DNA of 64,000 nt from Halovenus halobia (GTDB taxonomy: Archaea; Halobacteriota; Halobacteria; Halobacteriales; Haloarculaceae), in the NCBI RefSeq assembly GCF_051414135.1, contig NZ_JBLKOA010000001.1, positions 868,001 through 932,000 on the forward strand, given 5' to 3'. The notes beneath the pieces were generated by a model. The model did not search any database, was not told the origin of the DNA, and saw only the letters and a list, made by a program, of their open reading frames with translations. Below, one piece after another: positions 42,391 through 51,681 of this stretch (its first letter is position 1; every line of letters begins with the position of its first letter). Made by a program: the position numbers and the translations under genes.

Positions 42391-43413
42391 ATGAGCGAGT
42401 CTTACCAGCCTGTCGAGTCTCCCGACGAGACAACAGTGTTCCCGTACCACGACCTTACGCCCCCCACGACGGCTGATATCTATCAGGCGCGGAAGACGGT
42501 CAGACAGTATCTCCCGAAGACACCGCTGGTTCGCAGCGAATCACTCTCGGCACGGTACGACGCTGACGTCTACCTCAAGCGTGAGGATACGCTGCCAACG
42601 GGCGCGTTCAAAGTGCGTGGGGGTATCGCGCTCGGAGCGACGATTGGTGCGGAATTCAGCGAGCAAGGCTTGATTGCCGCCAGCACCGGCAACCACGGCC
42701 AGTCAGTCGCGTACGCCGGCCGCACCTTCGACATCCCGGTGACCATCGTGGTCCCCGAGGACGGGAACCCTGCCAAGACGAACGCCATGGAACGATACGG
42801 CGCGGAGGTACTGTTCCACGGCGACACCTTCGACGAGGCCCGCGAGCACGCCGAAACACTCGCCGCCGAGGAGGGGTATCGATACGTCCACTCCGCAAAC
42901 GAATCGCGTCTCGTTGCAGGCGTTGGGACCGCAGGACTGGAAATTATCGAAGAACTCCCGGAGTTAGAGTACCTGTTCTGTCCGGTCGGCGGCGGGTCGA
43001 GCGCAGCGGGCTACTGTCTGAGCGTCGGTGCGGTCACTGACGCAGAAATCATCGGTGCCCAGTCTGAGGACGCACCCGCCGTGTACCGCGCCTGGGCCGA
43101 GGACACGCTTGAGCCACACGACCGGATGGACACCTTCGCCGAGGGTGTGGCGACACAGGTACCATTTGCGATGACGACTCGCGTCCTCCGCGAGCGGCTT
43201 GCTGAGTTCCGACTGGTCAGCGACGACGCAATCAAGCAGGGTGTTCGGGACCTTTTCCACGACGAGCGCATCGTCATGGAGGGGGCCTGTGCGACGAGTC
43301 TGGCCGCGATGGAGCAGATGGCCGACGAGATTGCAGGGAGTACGGTGGTTATCCCGGTTTCGGGCCGCAACATCGCCCCCGAAACCTTCGAGGAACTCGT
43401 AATGGAGAACTAG
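42391..43413 (+). CDS. Threonine/serine dehydratase, catalytic-only form
   Basis: PLP enzyme that deaminates threonine to 2-oxobutanoate (isoleucine route) or serine to pyruvate. 340 residues, fold type II. The PLP lysine is in LPTGAFKVRGG, the phosphate loop is CPVGGGSSAAGY, and ASTGNHGQSVAYAG is the Asn-His substrate loop. It has no C-terminal ACT domain, so no isoleucine feedback site. TATA-like acttttagta at 42359-42368 fits a leaderless start. The stop shares CTAG with the convergent YdjM-like gene. Confidence 0.88.
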   Translation: MSESYQPVESPDETTVFPYHDLTPPTTADIYQARKTVRQYLPKTPLVRSESLSARYDADVYLKREDTLPTGAFKVRGGIALGATIGAEFSEQGLIAASTGNHGQSVAYAGRTFDIPVTIVVPEDGNPAKTNAMERYGAEVLFHGDTFDEAREHAETLAAEEGYRYVHSANESRLVAGVGTAGLEIIEELPELEYLFCPVGGGSSAAGYCLSVGAVTDAEIIGAQSEDAPAVYRAWAEDTLEPHDRMDTFAEGVATQVPFAMTTRVLRERLAEFRLVSDDAIKQGVRDLFHDERIVMEGACATSLAAMEQMADEIAGSTVVIPVSGRNIAPETFEELVMEN

Positions 43414-43895
43414 CTGGAAGCCAAGACAGAGACCAGTATCTGAGAGGACGACGCAATACCCAGCCCCACTGTGAGCAGGACGCTGTTCGCTCGCGGATTC
43501 TTTGCCGGCGTAATGTTGAAACAGAACTCTCGGTCAGAAACCGGGAGGAACGGTCGAATGCCCATCGGCGTGATGCTATCTGCCACGAGATGTGAGGTCA
43601 GCGAGAGACCAACAGCGACGCCGACAACAAGTCCAACGATGACCGCTGACGGCCCAGACGCAACAAGCCAGCCGACAACCCCAGCCACGGCGGCCAGCGC
43701 AGCGACAAACCAGACGGTGTGTGTCGGGCCGCGGTGTTCGACGGGCAGCGAATTGTCGATATCCGGTAGCGAGGCGACTGCTGCGGCGACCAGAAAGGCG
43801 AGAACCGAGAGTCTCACTGTGCCCACCAGTCCAACGGCAATAGCGAGCGGCGTGACGGCCAGCAGTGCCGCGCCAGTGTGGCCCGGGCGGTACAT
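43410..43895 (-). CDS. YdjM-like (DUF457) membrane-bound metal-dependent hydrolase
   Basis: 161 residues. MYRPGHTGAALLAVTPL starts with a conserved His, followed by AVASLPDIDNSLPVEHRGPTHTVWF, the metal-binding HRGxTHS-type site with Asp, and SLTSHLVADSITPMGIRPFLP near residue 115. Four helices. The family is called a membrane-bound hydrolase from these ligands; no substrate is known. Start 43895 is taken because this is the family N-terminus and it leaves 77 bases before the divergent gene. Confidence 0.85.
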   Translation of the reverse strand: MYRPGHTGAALLAVTPLAIAVGLVGTVRLSVLAFLVAAAVASLPDIDNSLPVEHRGPTHTVWFVAALAAVAGVVGWLVASGPSAVIVGLVVGVAVGLSLTSHLVADSITPMGIRPFLPVSDREFCFNITPAKNPRANSVLLTVGLGIASSSQILVSVLASS

Positions 43896-43972
43896 ACCGG
43901 GTCGAACGGCTCGCAGGCTGATGAACAGCCGGGCTGGGGCAGATATTTGAACGCGCCAACCCAATCGCGGGT

Positions 43973-44254
43973 ATGACCGATTCCGACCGGGTTGCAGAGT
44001 TTCTCACCGAGAAGCTTCAGGACGCCGGCCGGCAGTACGAGCAGGCCCGCCGGGCTTTCAGCGAGGCACGGCTGGCTGCTCGGGCTGACCTCCCGACAGA
44101 GGACGGCAAGGTGCGAATTGTCTGCCGTCGTCACGCCGAAAAGCGCGCGGTCGAACTCGATTCGTCGGCACGACCCGCCTGTTTCGAGGCTGGCCACCCG
44201 GACTGTGAGGGCTGTGTCGAGGATATCGAAGACGGCTGTATCGAGACCTGGTGA
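43973..44254 (+). CDS. Small haloarchaeal Cys-containing protein (DUF7091-like)
   Basis: 93 residues. A helical N-terminus (RVAEFLTEKLQDAGRQYEQARRAF) is followed by KVRIVCRRHAEKRAVELDSSARPACFEAGHPDCEGCVEDIEDG. The four Cys and His residues could bind a metal. The layout matches a haloarchaeal family known to me as DUF7091, unverified. A TATA-like agatatttga at 43940-43949 supports the start. Function unknown. Confidence 0.68.
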   Translation: MTDSDRVAEFLTEKLQDAGRQYEQARRAFSEARLAARADLPTEDGKVRIVCRRHAEKRAVELDSSARPACFEAGHPDCEGCVEDIEDGCIETW

Positions 44255-44299
44255 GCCAGAACAAAAAGACAGATACAGTCCAACGACCGAACTCCAGAT

Positions 44300-44533
44300 A
44301 TGAGAGCTGTCCTGCGCTTCTGGGTGTCAGTGCTCTCCCTGCTCGTCAGCGTTTCGGCTGTTGGGTATCTGTTTCTCTCATTCCTGTTTCCGGAGAGAGC
44401 ACTGGTGTTAGATTCGAATACAGTCCGGTTGGGCGTGATGTTCGTCGCGCTCGCCGGGACCGGCACGCTCGTCTGGGCTGCAGTATTCTCAGAGGTGACC
44501 CAGCGGCCGGGGTCAGGGGCACAGAAACCGTAA
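44300..44533 (+). CDS. Small two-helix membrane protein (77 residues)
   Basis: MRAVLRFWVSVLSLLVSVSAVGYLFLSFLF and VRLGVMFVALAGTGTLVWAAVFS are two helices with a short hydrophilic loop. No known motif. It lies between two small haloarchaeal genes on the same strand, 45 bases after the previous and 32 before the next. Codon use is like its neighbours. Function unknown. Confidence 0.55.
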   Translation: MRAVLRFWVSVLSLLVSVSAVGYLFLSFLFPERALVLDSNTVRLGVMFVALAGTGTLVWAAVFSEVTQRPGSGAQKP

Positions 44534-44565
44534 CGAGTAGCACCCAGGCACGCCAAGCCGAGTAT

Positions 44566-44901
44566 ATGACTGACGACACCGACGCTGGCGAGAACGCGCC
44601 GGGCCAGCCAGCAACGGGGGACGAAGAGAGCGACCCACTCGCTGGGCTGGCAGCACAGGAGGGCTGGCACGTCGACGGCTCCGCGGCCCGTGTCCACTAC
44701 AGCGGTGGCTCGGATAGATACAGCATCGAGTATTACGCGCCGAGTGAGTGTACTCTGTACTGGAAGGTTCCCCCGGAGGAAGCGGGCGAGACGGCCGTTC
44801 CGGTCGGTCGAGACACTGTTCCAGGGCCGCTACGCGAGCGGGTTCAGGAGGATCTGGCCACCGCGGGAATCGACCCAGCGGTCGACGAGCGGAGCCTCTG
44901 A
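44566..44901 (+). CDS. Small acidic haloarchaeal protein (111 residues)
   Basis: Acidic N-terminus (DDTDAGENAPGQPATGDEESDP), then GLAAQEGWHVDGSAARVHYSGGSDRYSIEYYAPSECTLYWKVPPEEA, which looks like a small beta-domain. No catalytic or metal motif. The start is at 44566 because the in-frame segment upstream overlaps the preceding membrane gene. Likely one transcript with the genes around it. Function unknown. Confidence 0.6.
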   Translation: MTDDTDAGENAPGQPATGDEESDPLAGLAAQEGWHVDGSAARVHYSGGSDRYSIEYYAPSECTLYWKVPPEEAGETAVPVGRDTVPGPLRERVQEDLATAGIDPAVDERSL

Positions 44902-44941
44902 AACCGTCAGTTCCAAGAGCACAGCACCGATGAACACAGGT

Positions 44942-47434
44942 ATGAGGTTTCATCAGGCGGCAAACTATCTGCTGGATCTCCATCGTTTCGGCTCCCGGCC
45001 AGGGACAGATGCGACCCGGGAGCTTCTCGACGCGCTTGGAAACCCCCACGACGACCTCGCTTGCGTGCAGATTGCCGGCAGTAACGGGAAGGGCTCGACT
45101 GCTCGGATGGTCGACTCGATTCTCCGCTCGGCCGGACTCGACGTTGGACTATATACCTCTCCCCATCTCGACGATATTCGCGAACGCGTCCGAATCAACG
45201 GTCGCAAAATCGCCGAACAGTCACTCGTTGAGTTCGCGGAGGGTATCGGCGACCACGTAACTGACCGGGCAGTCGTTGGCGACGCGCCAACCTTCTTCGA
45301 GACGATTACCGCACTTGCGCTGTGGGAATTCGGCCGACAGGATGTCGATGTCGCGATTCTCGAAGTCGGCATCGGCGGCACCCACGACGCTACCAGTGTA
45401 ATCGACCCAATCAGCAGCGCAGTCACGACCGTCACGCTCGAACACACCGATATTCTCGGCGAAGATGTCGAGACAATCGCTCGTGACCTTGCTGGCGTTG
45501 CGCCCGCGAACAGGCGACTCGTGACTGGTGCCTCCGGCGACGCGCTGGCCGCCATCGAAGACGCTGTCGGCGAGACACTCGTTGTCGGTGACGACGAGAA
45601 CAGTACCGTTACCGCTACCTACGAGGGCAGGAGGGGACTGGAAGGTGCGGTAACAATCGAGAGCCCAACACGCAGCATCGAGACAAAACTCCCACTTATC
45701 GGTCGGCATCAGGCCCGCAACGCTGGCGTCGCGACAGCACTCGCCGAGGAAATCGTCGACGCTGCGGCCGTCGGCGAACTCGACCCACCCGCGGAACTCG
45801 ACGACGGCAGCGACGGACTCTCCGATGCTGTCCTCGCCCGCGGCCTCCGAAACGCGCACTGGCCCGGCCGATTCGAGGTGATGGACCAGCAGCCACTGGT
45901 CGTTCTTGACGGCGCACACAATCCAAATGGCTGTGAGTGCGTTGCCGAAACACTGGACGAATTCGAGTACGACAATCTCCATCTCGTGGTCGGTGTGATG
46001 GCCGACAAAGACCACCGCGGGATTGCAGGAGCGTTCGACCCCGACACCGTCACGGCCTGCGAACCGGATATCGACCGAGCGGAAGATTCGGAGGTACTTG
46101 CCCGCGTGTTCGAGCAGGAGACAGACGCGGTTGTCGACACCCGCGCAGATGTCGCCGGTGCGCTGAACGACGTGCTCGCGGCGGCGGGAGAGAACGACTG
46201 TGTGCTGGTCTCTGGGTCGCTCTATACCGTCGCGGAGGCACGTACGCGATGGGCACGAGCAAAGGTTCCAAAGGAGGTAGATTCGATACCGGCGGCCGAG
46301 CAGTTGCTTCAGGACGCTCACGTCACCGACGCCGGGAGTTGGCGGATGCGCGGCAAGGCCGTCCATCGAATTCTCAAGACGCGCGTCCAGCCTCGACAGG
46401 CCCAGTATCTCAAAGAAGAGATGCTCTCGCTGGGTGGCGAGTGTTCAGTTTCCGGGCTGAACGACCAGGACCGCGAGAATCTCGGCGTCGTGTTGATGGG
46501 GACGATGGCCCAGTTCAAGCGACTCGCCGAGAAACTCGACGGCCAGCCGTACGGCCTCGCACCCTTCGCCGACGAACTCCGGGAGACCCTCGAAATTGGT
46601 ACCGCACGGCAGGCCGGCGAGTACCCGTGGGCCAAGGGGACCGCAGTGATGGGCATCCTCAACGTCACCCCGGATAGTTTCCACGACGGCGGCGAGTACG
46701 AAGCAGAGACAGACGCCGTCGAGCGCGCAGAGGAGATGATAGCTGCCGGGGCAGACATCATCGATGTTGGCGGCGAGTCGACCCGCCCCGGCGCGGACCC
46801 GGTCCCAGTCGAGGAGGAGAAGGCCCGCGTCCTCCCAGTGGTCGAGCGCATCAATGACCTCGACGCGATGGTGTCCGTCGACACCCGGAAGGCTGCGGTT
46901 GCCAGGGCAGCGCTGGACGCTGGGGCAGATATCCTCAACGACGTATCAGGGCTGGAAGACCCCGAGATGCGCCTCGTCGCCGCCGAGTACGACGTTCCGG
47001 TGGTCGTAATGCACTCGATTAACGCGCCGGTCGACCCCGACGCAGAGATTCACTACGACGATGTCGTCGAGGATGTCATCGACTCGCTAACAGAGCGCAT
47101 CCTGCTGGCCGAGAAGGCTGGCCTCGACCGCTCGCAAATCATTATCGACCCCGGCCTTGGCTTCGGCAAAACCGCAGTTGAGAGTTTCGAGTTGCTGGGA
47201 AGAATCGGCGAATTTCGCGGGCTTGGCTGTCCGATTCTCGTCGGTCACTCACACAAGTCGATGTTCGGGCTCGTGGGCCGAGAGTCCGGCGACCGGTACG
47301 ACCCGACGGTGGCGGCAACAGCAGTTGCCGCCGAGGGCGGTGCCGATATCGTGCGGGTCCACGACGTCGCGCCGAACAGAGCAGCTGTCGATGTCGTGCA
47401 GGCAGCCAGAGAGCCAGACGAGTACCAGAAGTAG
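44942..47434 (+). CDS. folCP: Folylpolyglutamate synthase-dihydropteroate synthase fusion
   Basis: 830 residues that join two folate enzymes. Residues 1-430 are FolC, which adds glutamate to folates: P-loop QIAGSNGKGSTARMV (44-57), TSPHLDDIRERVRING, and VVLDGAHNPNGCECV. A middle region (about 440-565: SWRMRGKAVHRIL, SGLNDQDRENLGVVLMG) is an extra domain seen in haloarchaeal fusions. From about residue 566 comes FolP: VMGILNVTPDSFHDGG, IIDVGGESTRPGA, SVDTRKAAVARAAL, NDVSG and GHSHKSMFG, which makes dihydropteroate. ATG 44942 is chosen; 44930 is possible. Such fusions are known in haloarchaea, and the middle domain's role is not. Confidence 0.93.
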   Translation: MRFHQAANYLLDLHRFGSRPGTDATRELLDALGNPHDDLACVQIAGSNGKGSTARMVDSILRSAGLDVGLYTSPHLDDIRERVRINGRKIAEQSLVEFAEGIGDHVTDRAVVGDAPTFFETITALALWEFGRQDVDVAILEVGIGGTHDATSVIDPISSAVTTVTLEHTDILGEDVETIARDLAGVAPANRRLVTGASGDALAAIEDAVGETLVVGDDENSTVTATYEGRRGLEGAVTIESPTRSIETKLPLIGRHQARNAGVATALAEEIVDAAAVGELDPPAELDDGSDGLSDAVLARGLRNAHWPGRFEVMDQQPLVVLDGAHNPNGCECVAETLDEFEYDNLHLVVGVMADKDHRGIAGAFDPDTVTACEPDIDRAEDSEVLARVFEQETDAVVDTRADVAGALNDVLAAAGENDCVLVSGSLYTVAEARTRWARAKVPKEVDSIPAAEQLLQDAHVTDAGSWRMRGKAVHRILKTRVQPRQAQYLKEEMLSLGGECSVSGLNDQDRENLGVVLMGTMAQFKRLAEKLDGQPYGLAPFADELRETLEIGTARQAGEYPWAKGTAVMGILNVTPDSFHDGGEYEAETDAVERAEEMIAAGADIIDVGGESTRPGADPVPVEEEKARVLPVVERINDLDAMVSVDTRKAAVARAALDAGADILNDVSGLEDPEMRLVAAEYDVPVVVMHSINAPVDPDAEIHYDDVVEDVIDSLTERILLAEKAGLDRSQIIIDPGLGFGKTAVESFELLGRIGEFRGLGCPILVGHSHKSMFGLVGRESGDRYDPTVAATAVAAEGGADIVRVHDVAPNRAAVDVVQAAREPDEYQK

Positions 47435-47440
47435 CGACGA

Positions 47441-48523
47441 TTACCGCGAGAGCATCGCGCGCAACTGGTCGCGCGAGAACAGTGTGCTCGGCCGGTCCAT
47501 GTGGACGCCGATTTCGCCCTCGAACAGCGCCATTCCAGCCTCTTGAATCTGCTCGGGTAGTGAGTAGCCCGCGCGGACGAGATGGCCCAGCGAGATGTCA
47601 GATTCGAGTTCGTCGCGCCAGGCCCGCTCGTAGGTCGACAGCGTCTGGGGGTCGGTTGGGTCGACGACATCGGCCGCGATGTCGGCGGCGGTCATCCCGT
47701 AGAGAATCCCGCCGCCAGTAAATGGCTTGTTCTGGCCGGCAGCGTCGCCGAGCAAGAAGACGCGGCCAGTGTGTGTTCGCTCTGGCGGGCCGATGGGAAT
47801 CAACCCAGAACAGCGCCGCTGCGTTTCGACGTCGTAGCCCGACACGAACTCCTCGAAGCGCTCAGTTACGTCGTCGTCCGGTGGCGTTGCGAGTCCGTAC
47901 TCGACACCCGCGTCGCCGCGGGGGATGCGCCACGCGAAAAACCGCGGAACAGTGAGATGTACGTCGACAAATTCCTCGTGGTCTGGCTCGTCGTGAAACC
48001 CGAGCACGCCGTGCAACAGTTCCTCGGGTTCGGGAAGACCGACGGAGCGTCGAACTCGTGATTTTGGGCCGTCACAGCCGACAACCATCCGACCGTGGTG
48101 GGTCTCCATCCCGTCAGGGCCGCGAACGCGCACCTCGACGTGGTCGCGGCGCTCAGAGATATCGACGACGGTGTGTCCCTCGCGAATATCCGCGCCTGCG
48201 TCACGGGCCGCCGCCGCGAGCGTGCGGTCGAGTTCCACGCGGTCGATAACGTTCGAGATTGGCTGCTGTTTGTAGAACTGGTGTGAGTCGCTGCCGGGGC
48301 CTGCTGTGTGAAACCGGGCACCACAGATTTCGTTCTGCTTCAGTCGTGACTTGGCGTCGTCGGGCACGAACGACCAGATGTCCGTGCTGACGTGGCCCGA
48401 GCAGGCAAGCGGTTTGCCGATTTCGCCCTGCTCGAAGGCGACGACGTTCTGGCCCGCCTCGGCAACGCGGCGAGCGAACCGCGAGCCAGCGGGGCCAGCA
48501 CCGACCACCACAAAGTCGTGCAT
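47441..48523 (-). CDS. Geranylgeranyl reductase-family FAD oxidoreductase
   Basis: 360 residues, shorter than the 459-residue member at 18059. FAD motif VVVGAGPAGSRFARRVAEAG at the N-terminus, ACSGHVSTDIWSF with the family Cys, GCDGPKSRVRRSVGL, and VFLLGDAAGQNKPFTGGGILYGMTAA as the second FAD contact. It probably saturates double bonds of isoprenoid chains (lipids or quinone side chains). Its divergent promoter region is shared with nuoJ1, which makes menaquinone tail modification an option; this is inference. Confidence 0.85.
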   Translation of the reverse strand: MHDFVVVGAGPAGSRFARRVAEAGQNVVAFEQGEIGKPLACSGHVSTDIWSFVPDDAKSRLKQNEICGARFHTAGPGSDSHQFYKQQPISNVIDRVELDRTLAAAARDAGADIREGHTVVDISERRDHVEVRVRGPDGMETHHGRMVVGCDGPKSRVRRSVGLPEPEELLHGVLGFHDEPDHEEFVDVHLTVPRFFAWRIPRGDAGVEYGLATPPDDDVTERFEEFVSGYDVETQRRCSGLIPIGPPERTHTGRVFLLGDAAGQNKPFTGGGILYGMTAADIAADVVDPTDPQTLSTYERAWRDELESDISLGHLVRAGYSLPEQIQEAGMALFEGEIGVHMDRPSTLFSRDQLRAMLSR

Positions 48524-48687
48524 ACCTGAGGATAGGAGTCCACCAGCAAAGCAGTCACGGTTGGCGACCGCTCGAGACCGAGAGCAACCGTGCGTTGGTG
48601 TCGACCGAGTAACAGCTGGGAGGCGTCTCATCAATTTGGAAAGCAAAAGGGGAATTTTCAAAAGCACGCCGTGTACATCTCAAGGTA

Positions 48688-48957
48688 ATGGTATTGGAGC
48701 AACTCGCATTCGGACTGTTCGCGCTGTTGACACTCGCGAGCAGTCTGGGTGTCGTTCTCGTCCGCGACGTGTGGCACGCGGCGCTGTTACTCGGGCTGGC
48801 ACTCTCGAGCGTTGCCATCCACTACGTCATGCTCAGCGCCGAGTTCCTGGCTGTGATTCAGGTTCTCGTGTACATCGGCGGCGTGCTCGTCTTGGTTACC
48901 TTCGCCGTGATGCTCACACGAGAGGACGGGGGCAATGACACGGAGGTGGGCGCATGA
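48688..48957 (+). CDS. nuoJ1: NADH-quinone oxidoreductase subunit J, N-terminal part (NuoJ1)
   Basis: 89 residues covering the first half of NuoJ: LFALLTLASSLGVVLVRDVWHAALLLGLALSSVAIHYVML and AEFLAVIQVLVYIGGVLVLVTFAVMLT, which contains the pi-helix-like segment conserved in NuoJ. In haloarchaea NuoJ is split into two genes, and the split here is clean: the stop overlaps nuoJ2 as ATGA. First gene of the nuoJ1J2KLMN operon. Confidence 0.92.
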   Translation: MVLEQLAFGLFALLTLASSLGVVLVRDVWHAALLLGLALSSVAIHYVMLSAEFLAVIQVLVYIGGVLVLVTFAVMLTREDGGNDTEVGA

Positions 48958-49265
48958 CAACTCGTCCGGAGCTATTCGACGTGGACCGCCGAGTCGCACT
49001 TGGACTCATCCCGGTTGGGCTGTTCGTCTTTTTTGCCGCGATAGTGCTCACGACTGACTTCTCCGGCACGACGATTGCTGGCTTCCCTGATGGCGGGTTG
49101 AGCATCGTCGAGGACATGGGCTACTCCTTCATCGGAGCACCCGGACTGGCCGAACTCCCGACGGAGAACTTCCTCGTTGCGCTCGTGTTGATCGCAATCA
49201 TGCTCGACGCCGCGCTGGACGGGGCGTTGATGCTCGCAAAACGCGACGACGGAGGTGAGAACTGA
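48954..49265 (+). CDS. nuoJ2: NADH-quinone oxidoreductase subunit J, C-terminal part (NuoJ2)
   Basis: 103 residues forming the rest of NuoJ. RVALGLIPVGLFVFFAAIVLTTDF is a helix and LPTENFLVALVLIAIMLDAALDGALMLAK is the last one. Overlaps nuoJ1 (ATGA) and nuoK (TGATG), so it is translationally coupled on both sides. Confidence 0.88.
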   Translation: MTTRPELFDVDRRVALGLIPVGLFVFFAAIVLTTDFSGTTIAGFPDGGLSIVEDMGYSFIGAPGLAELPTENFLVALVLIAIMLDAALDGALMLAKRDDGGEN

Positions 49266-49570
49266 TGGCCGTTGCACCCGGCTGGTATCTACTGCTCTCG
49301 GCGGCAGTCTTCTGTATCGGGCTCTTTGGCGTGCTCGTCCGCCGAAACGCCCTCATCTTCCTGATGTCTATCGAGTTAATGATCAACGCCGCGAACATCA
49401 ACCTCGTCGCCTTCTCGCTGGTCTACGGCAACATCACCGGCCAGACGTTCGTCTTGTTCCTGACTGCGCTGGCAGCCGCAGAGGTTGCCGTCGGCGTCGG
49501 TATCATCCTCGTGGTGAACCGCAACTTCGACAGCATCGACATTACTGACGCAGTAACGATGAGGTGGTAA
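49265..49570 (+). CDS. nuoK: NADH-quinone oxidoreductase subunit K
   Basis: 101 residues, three helices. Conserved glutamates lie in LIFLMSIELMINAANINLVAFS (MSIELM) and in ALAAAEVAVGVGIILVV, the two Glu that carry protons in NuoK. TGATG overlap with nuoJ2. Confidence 0.94.
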   Translation: MAVAPGWYLLLSAAVFCIGLFGVLVRRNALIFLMSIELMINAANINLVAFSLVYGNITGQTFVLFLTALAAAEVAVGVGIILVVNRNFDSIDITDAVTMRW

Positions 49571-49572
49571 CA

Positions 49573-51681
49573 ATGGTCGGTATTGCACTCTCAACGGGCG
49601 TCTCGATTCCCATCGTCCCGGGTATTGGCGGCGCAGAAGTGGCTGCACTCTTCCCGCTCGTTACCTTCCTGTTGATCCTCGCGTTCGGGCGGTATCTCCC
49701 CCTGAAGGGAGCCTATCTCGGGATTGTCTCGACCGGCGTGGGCTTTCTCGTTGCTGTCGCGACGGTCATCCAGCTTGCAACCGGTGCCGTGCCGCGACAC
49801 GAGACCCTGTACACGCTCGTCGCGGGGGCTGGCGAGGGTGTGACGCTCACGTTTGGAGTTCTTATTGACCCGCTGTCAGCGCTGATGCTCACCATCGTTG
49901 GGCTCATTTCGCTGCTCGTTCACGTCTTCTCGCTGGGCTATATGAACGCCGAAGGAGAGATTGACCTTCCACGGTACTACGCCGCACTCTCGCTGTTTAC
50001 CTTCTCGATGATGGCTTTCGTCCTCAGCGATAACCTGCTGATGTCCTTTGTCTTCTTCGAGCTCGTTGGCCTCTGTTCGTACCTGCTGATTGGCTTCTGG
50101 TACCGCAAACCCGGCCCCGCAAGCGCCGCAAAGAAGGCTTTCCTCGTGACGCGCTTTGGTGACTACTTCTTCCTCATCGGCGTCGTCGCCGTGCTGGGAA
50201 CGTTCGGCACCGCACAATTCGCGGGGACCGAGTCGTTCGTCACGATGGCAGAGTCAGCACTCGAATCGGGCGACGCCAGTGGTATCAACACCTTCGGACT
50301 CGGCGCGCAGTCGTGGTTCACGGTCATCGGCCTGCTCGTGCTCGGCGGCGCAGTCGGCAAGTCCGCACAGTTCCCGCTGCACACGTGGCTCCCAGACGCG
50401 ATGGAAGGCCCGACGCCAGTTTCGGCGCTCATCCACGCGGCGACGATGGTCGCGGCAGGTGTCTACCTCATCGCGCGGATGTACGGCTTCTACGCGCTGT
50501 CGCCGACGGCGCTGTCGGTCATTGCGCTCGTTGGTGGGTTCACCGCCTTCTTCGCGGCAACGATGGCGCTGGTCAAACAGGAACTCAAGCAGGTGCTCGC
50601 GTACTCGACAATCTCGCAGTACGGCTATATGATGCTCGCGCTCGGTGGCGGGGGCTATCTCGCTGCCGTCTTCCACCTGACGACCCATGCGATTTTCAAA
50701 GCGCTGCTGTTCCTCGGGGCTGGCGCAATCATCGTCGCCATGCACCACGAGGAGAACATGTGGGAGATGGGCGGGCTGAAAGACGAGTTACGCACCACCT
50801 ATCTCACCTTCCTTGCGGGTTCGCTCGCACTCGCGGGCATCTTCCCGTTCGCTGGCTTCTGGTCGAAAGACGAGGTGCTGTACGAGACGCTGATTCACGC
50901 CCTCGGCGGCGGGTCGCCCGTACTCTTTGTCGCCTACGCACTCGGACTGCTCGCGGTCATCATGACTGCATTCTACACCTTCCGGATGGTCCTGTTGACA
51001 TTCCACGGTGAGCCCCGGACCGACACCGCAGAGGACCCACACTCGGTGAGTCTGAGCATGAAGGTACCGCTGGTCGTGCTTGGCGTGCTCTCTGTCGTGG
51101 CTGGCGTCCTCAACATGGCCGTGCTCAAGTCAGTCCTCCCAGACGACGCGCTGTTTCTCGAACGCTGGCTCAACGGCGAGACAGTGGGCGGCGAGTTCGC
51201 TGAGGGTGCGCTGACGGCGGAACACTACCACCACGTCCTGACGAGTGAGTACGGCGCAGGCTATACTGCTGGCTATGGCGGGCTTGGTGAGGGAACGCTC
51301 GCACTCGTCGGCGGCGTGGTTGCGCTCGTCCTCGCAGTCATTCCCGCGCTCGTTGCGTGGCGGCTCTACGGCGGTGCGGACCCCGACCCACACATGACGA
51401 ACCTCGGCAGTCTTCGCACGTTGCTTATGAACAACTACTATCAAGACGAGTATCAGGTCTGGCTGGCACGCGGGGTCACACTCCCGGTTGCAACGCTCGC
51501 AAACAAATTCGACCAGGGGCTGATCGACGGCATCGTCGACGGCTCCGGCGGCGTGAGTCTGTTCGCCGGCGGCCGGTTCCAGCGACTCCAGAGCGGGGTT
51601 GTCACCACCTACGTTGCGTTGTTAGCGCTGGGACTGCTCGTCTTACTGCTCGTTTTCGCGGTCACAGGGGGGTGGGTCTGA
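49573..51681 (+). CDS. nuoL: NADH-quinone oxidoreductase subunit L
   Basis: 702 residues, antiporter-like proton channel. Key lines: SYLLIGFWYRKPGPASAAKKAFLVTRFGDYFFLIG, HTWLPDAMEGPTPVSALIHAATMVAAGVYLIAR with the conserved Lys-His region, and KQVLAYSTISQYGYMMLALG. The long lateral helix is at the C-terminus. ATG 49573 is two bases after the nuoK stop; GTG 49564 is an alternative. Confidence 0.95.
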   Translation: MVGIALSTGVSIPIVPGIGGAEVAALFPLVTFLLILAFGRYLPLKGAYLGIVSTGVGFLVAVATVIQLATGAVPRHETLYTLVAGAGEGVTLTFGVLIDPLSALMLTIVGLISLLVHVFSLGYMNAEGEIDLPRYYAALSLFTFSMMAFVLSDNLLMSFVFFELVGLCSYLLIGFWYRKPGPASAAKKAFLVTRFGDYFFLIGVVAVLGTFGTAQFAGTESFVTMAESALESGDASGINTFGLGAQSWFTVIGLLVLGGAVGKSAQFPLHTWLPDAMEGPTPVSALIHAATMVAAGVYLIARMYGFYALSPTALSVIALVGGFTAFFAATMALVKQELKQVLAYSTISQYGYMMLALGGGGYLAAVFHLTTHAIFKALLFLGAGAIIVAMHHEENMWEMGGLKDELRTTYLTFLAGSLALAGIFPFAGFWSKDEVLYETLIHALGGGSPVLFVAYALGLLAVIMTAFYTFRMVLLTFHGEPRTDTAEDPHSVSLSMKVPLVVLGVLSVVAGVLNMAVLKSVLPDDALFLERWLNGETVGGEFAEGALTAEHYHHVLTSEYGAGYTAGYGGLGEGTLALVGGVVALVLAVIPALVAWRLYGGADPDPHMTNLGSLRTLLMNNYYQDEYQVWLARGVTLPVATLANKFDQGLIDGIVDGSGGVSLFAGGRFQRLQSGVVTTYVALLALGLLVLLLVFAVTGGWV

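Noticed and set aside
44690..44941. 80 extra residues at the N-terminus of FolC-FolP
   Set aside because: They overlap the preceding small gene in another frame, are Arg/Ser-rich noise and precede the normal FolC start.
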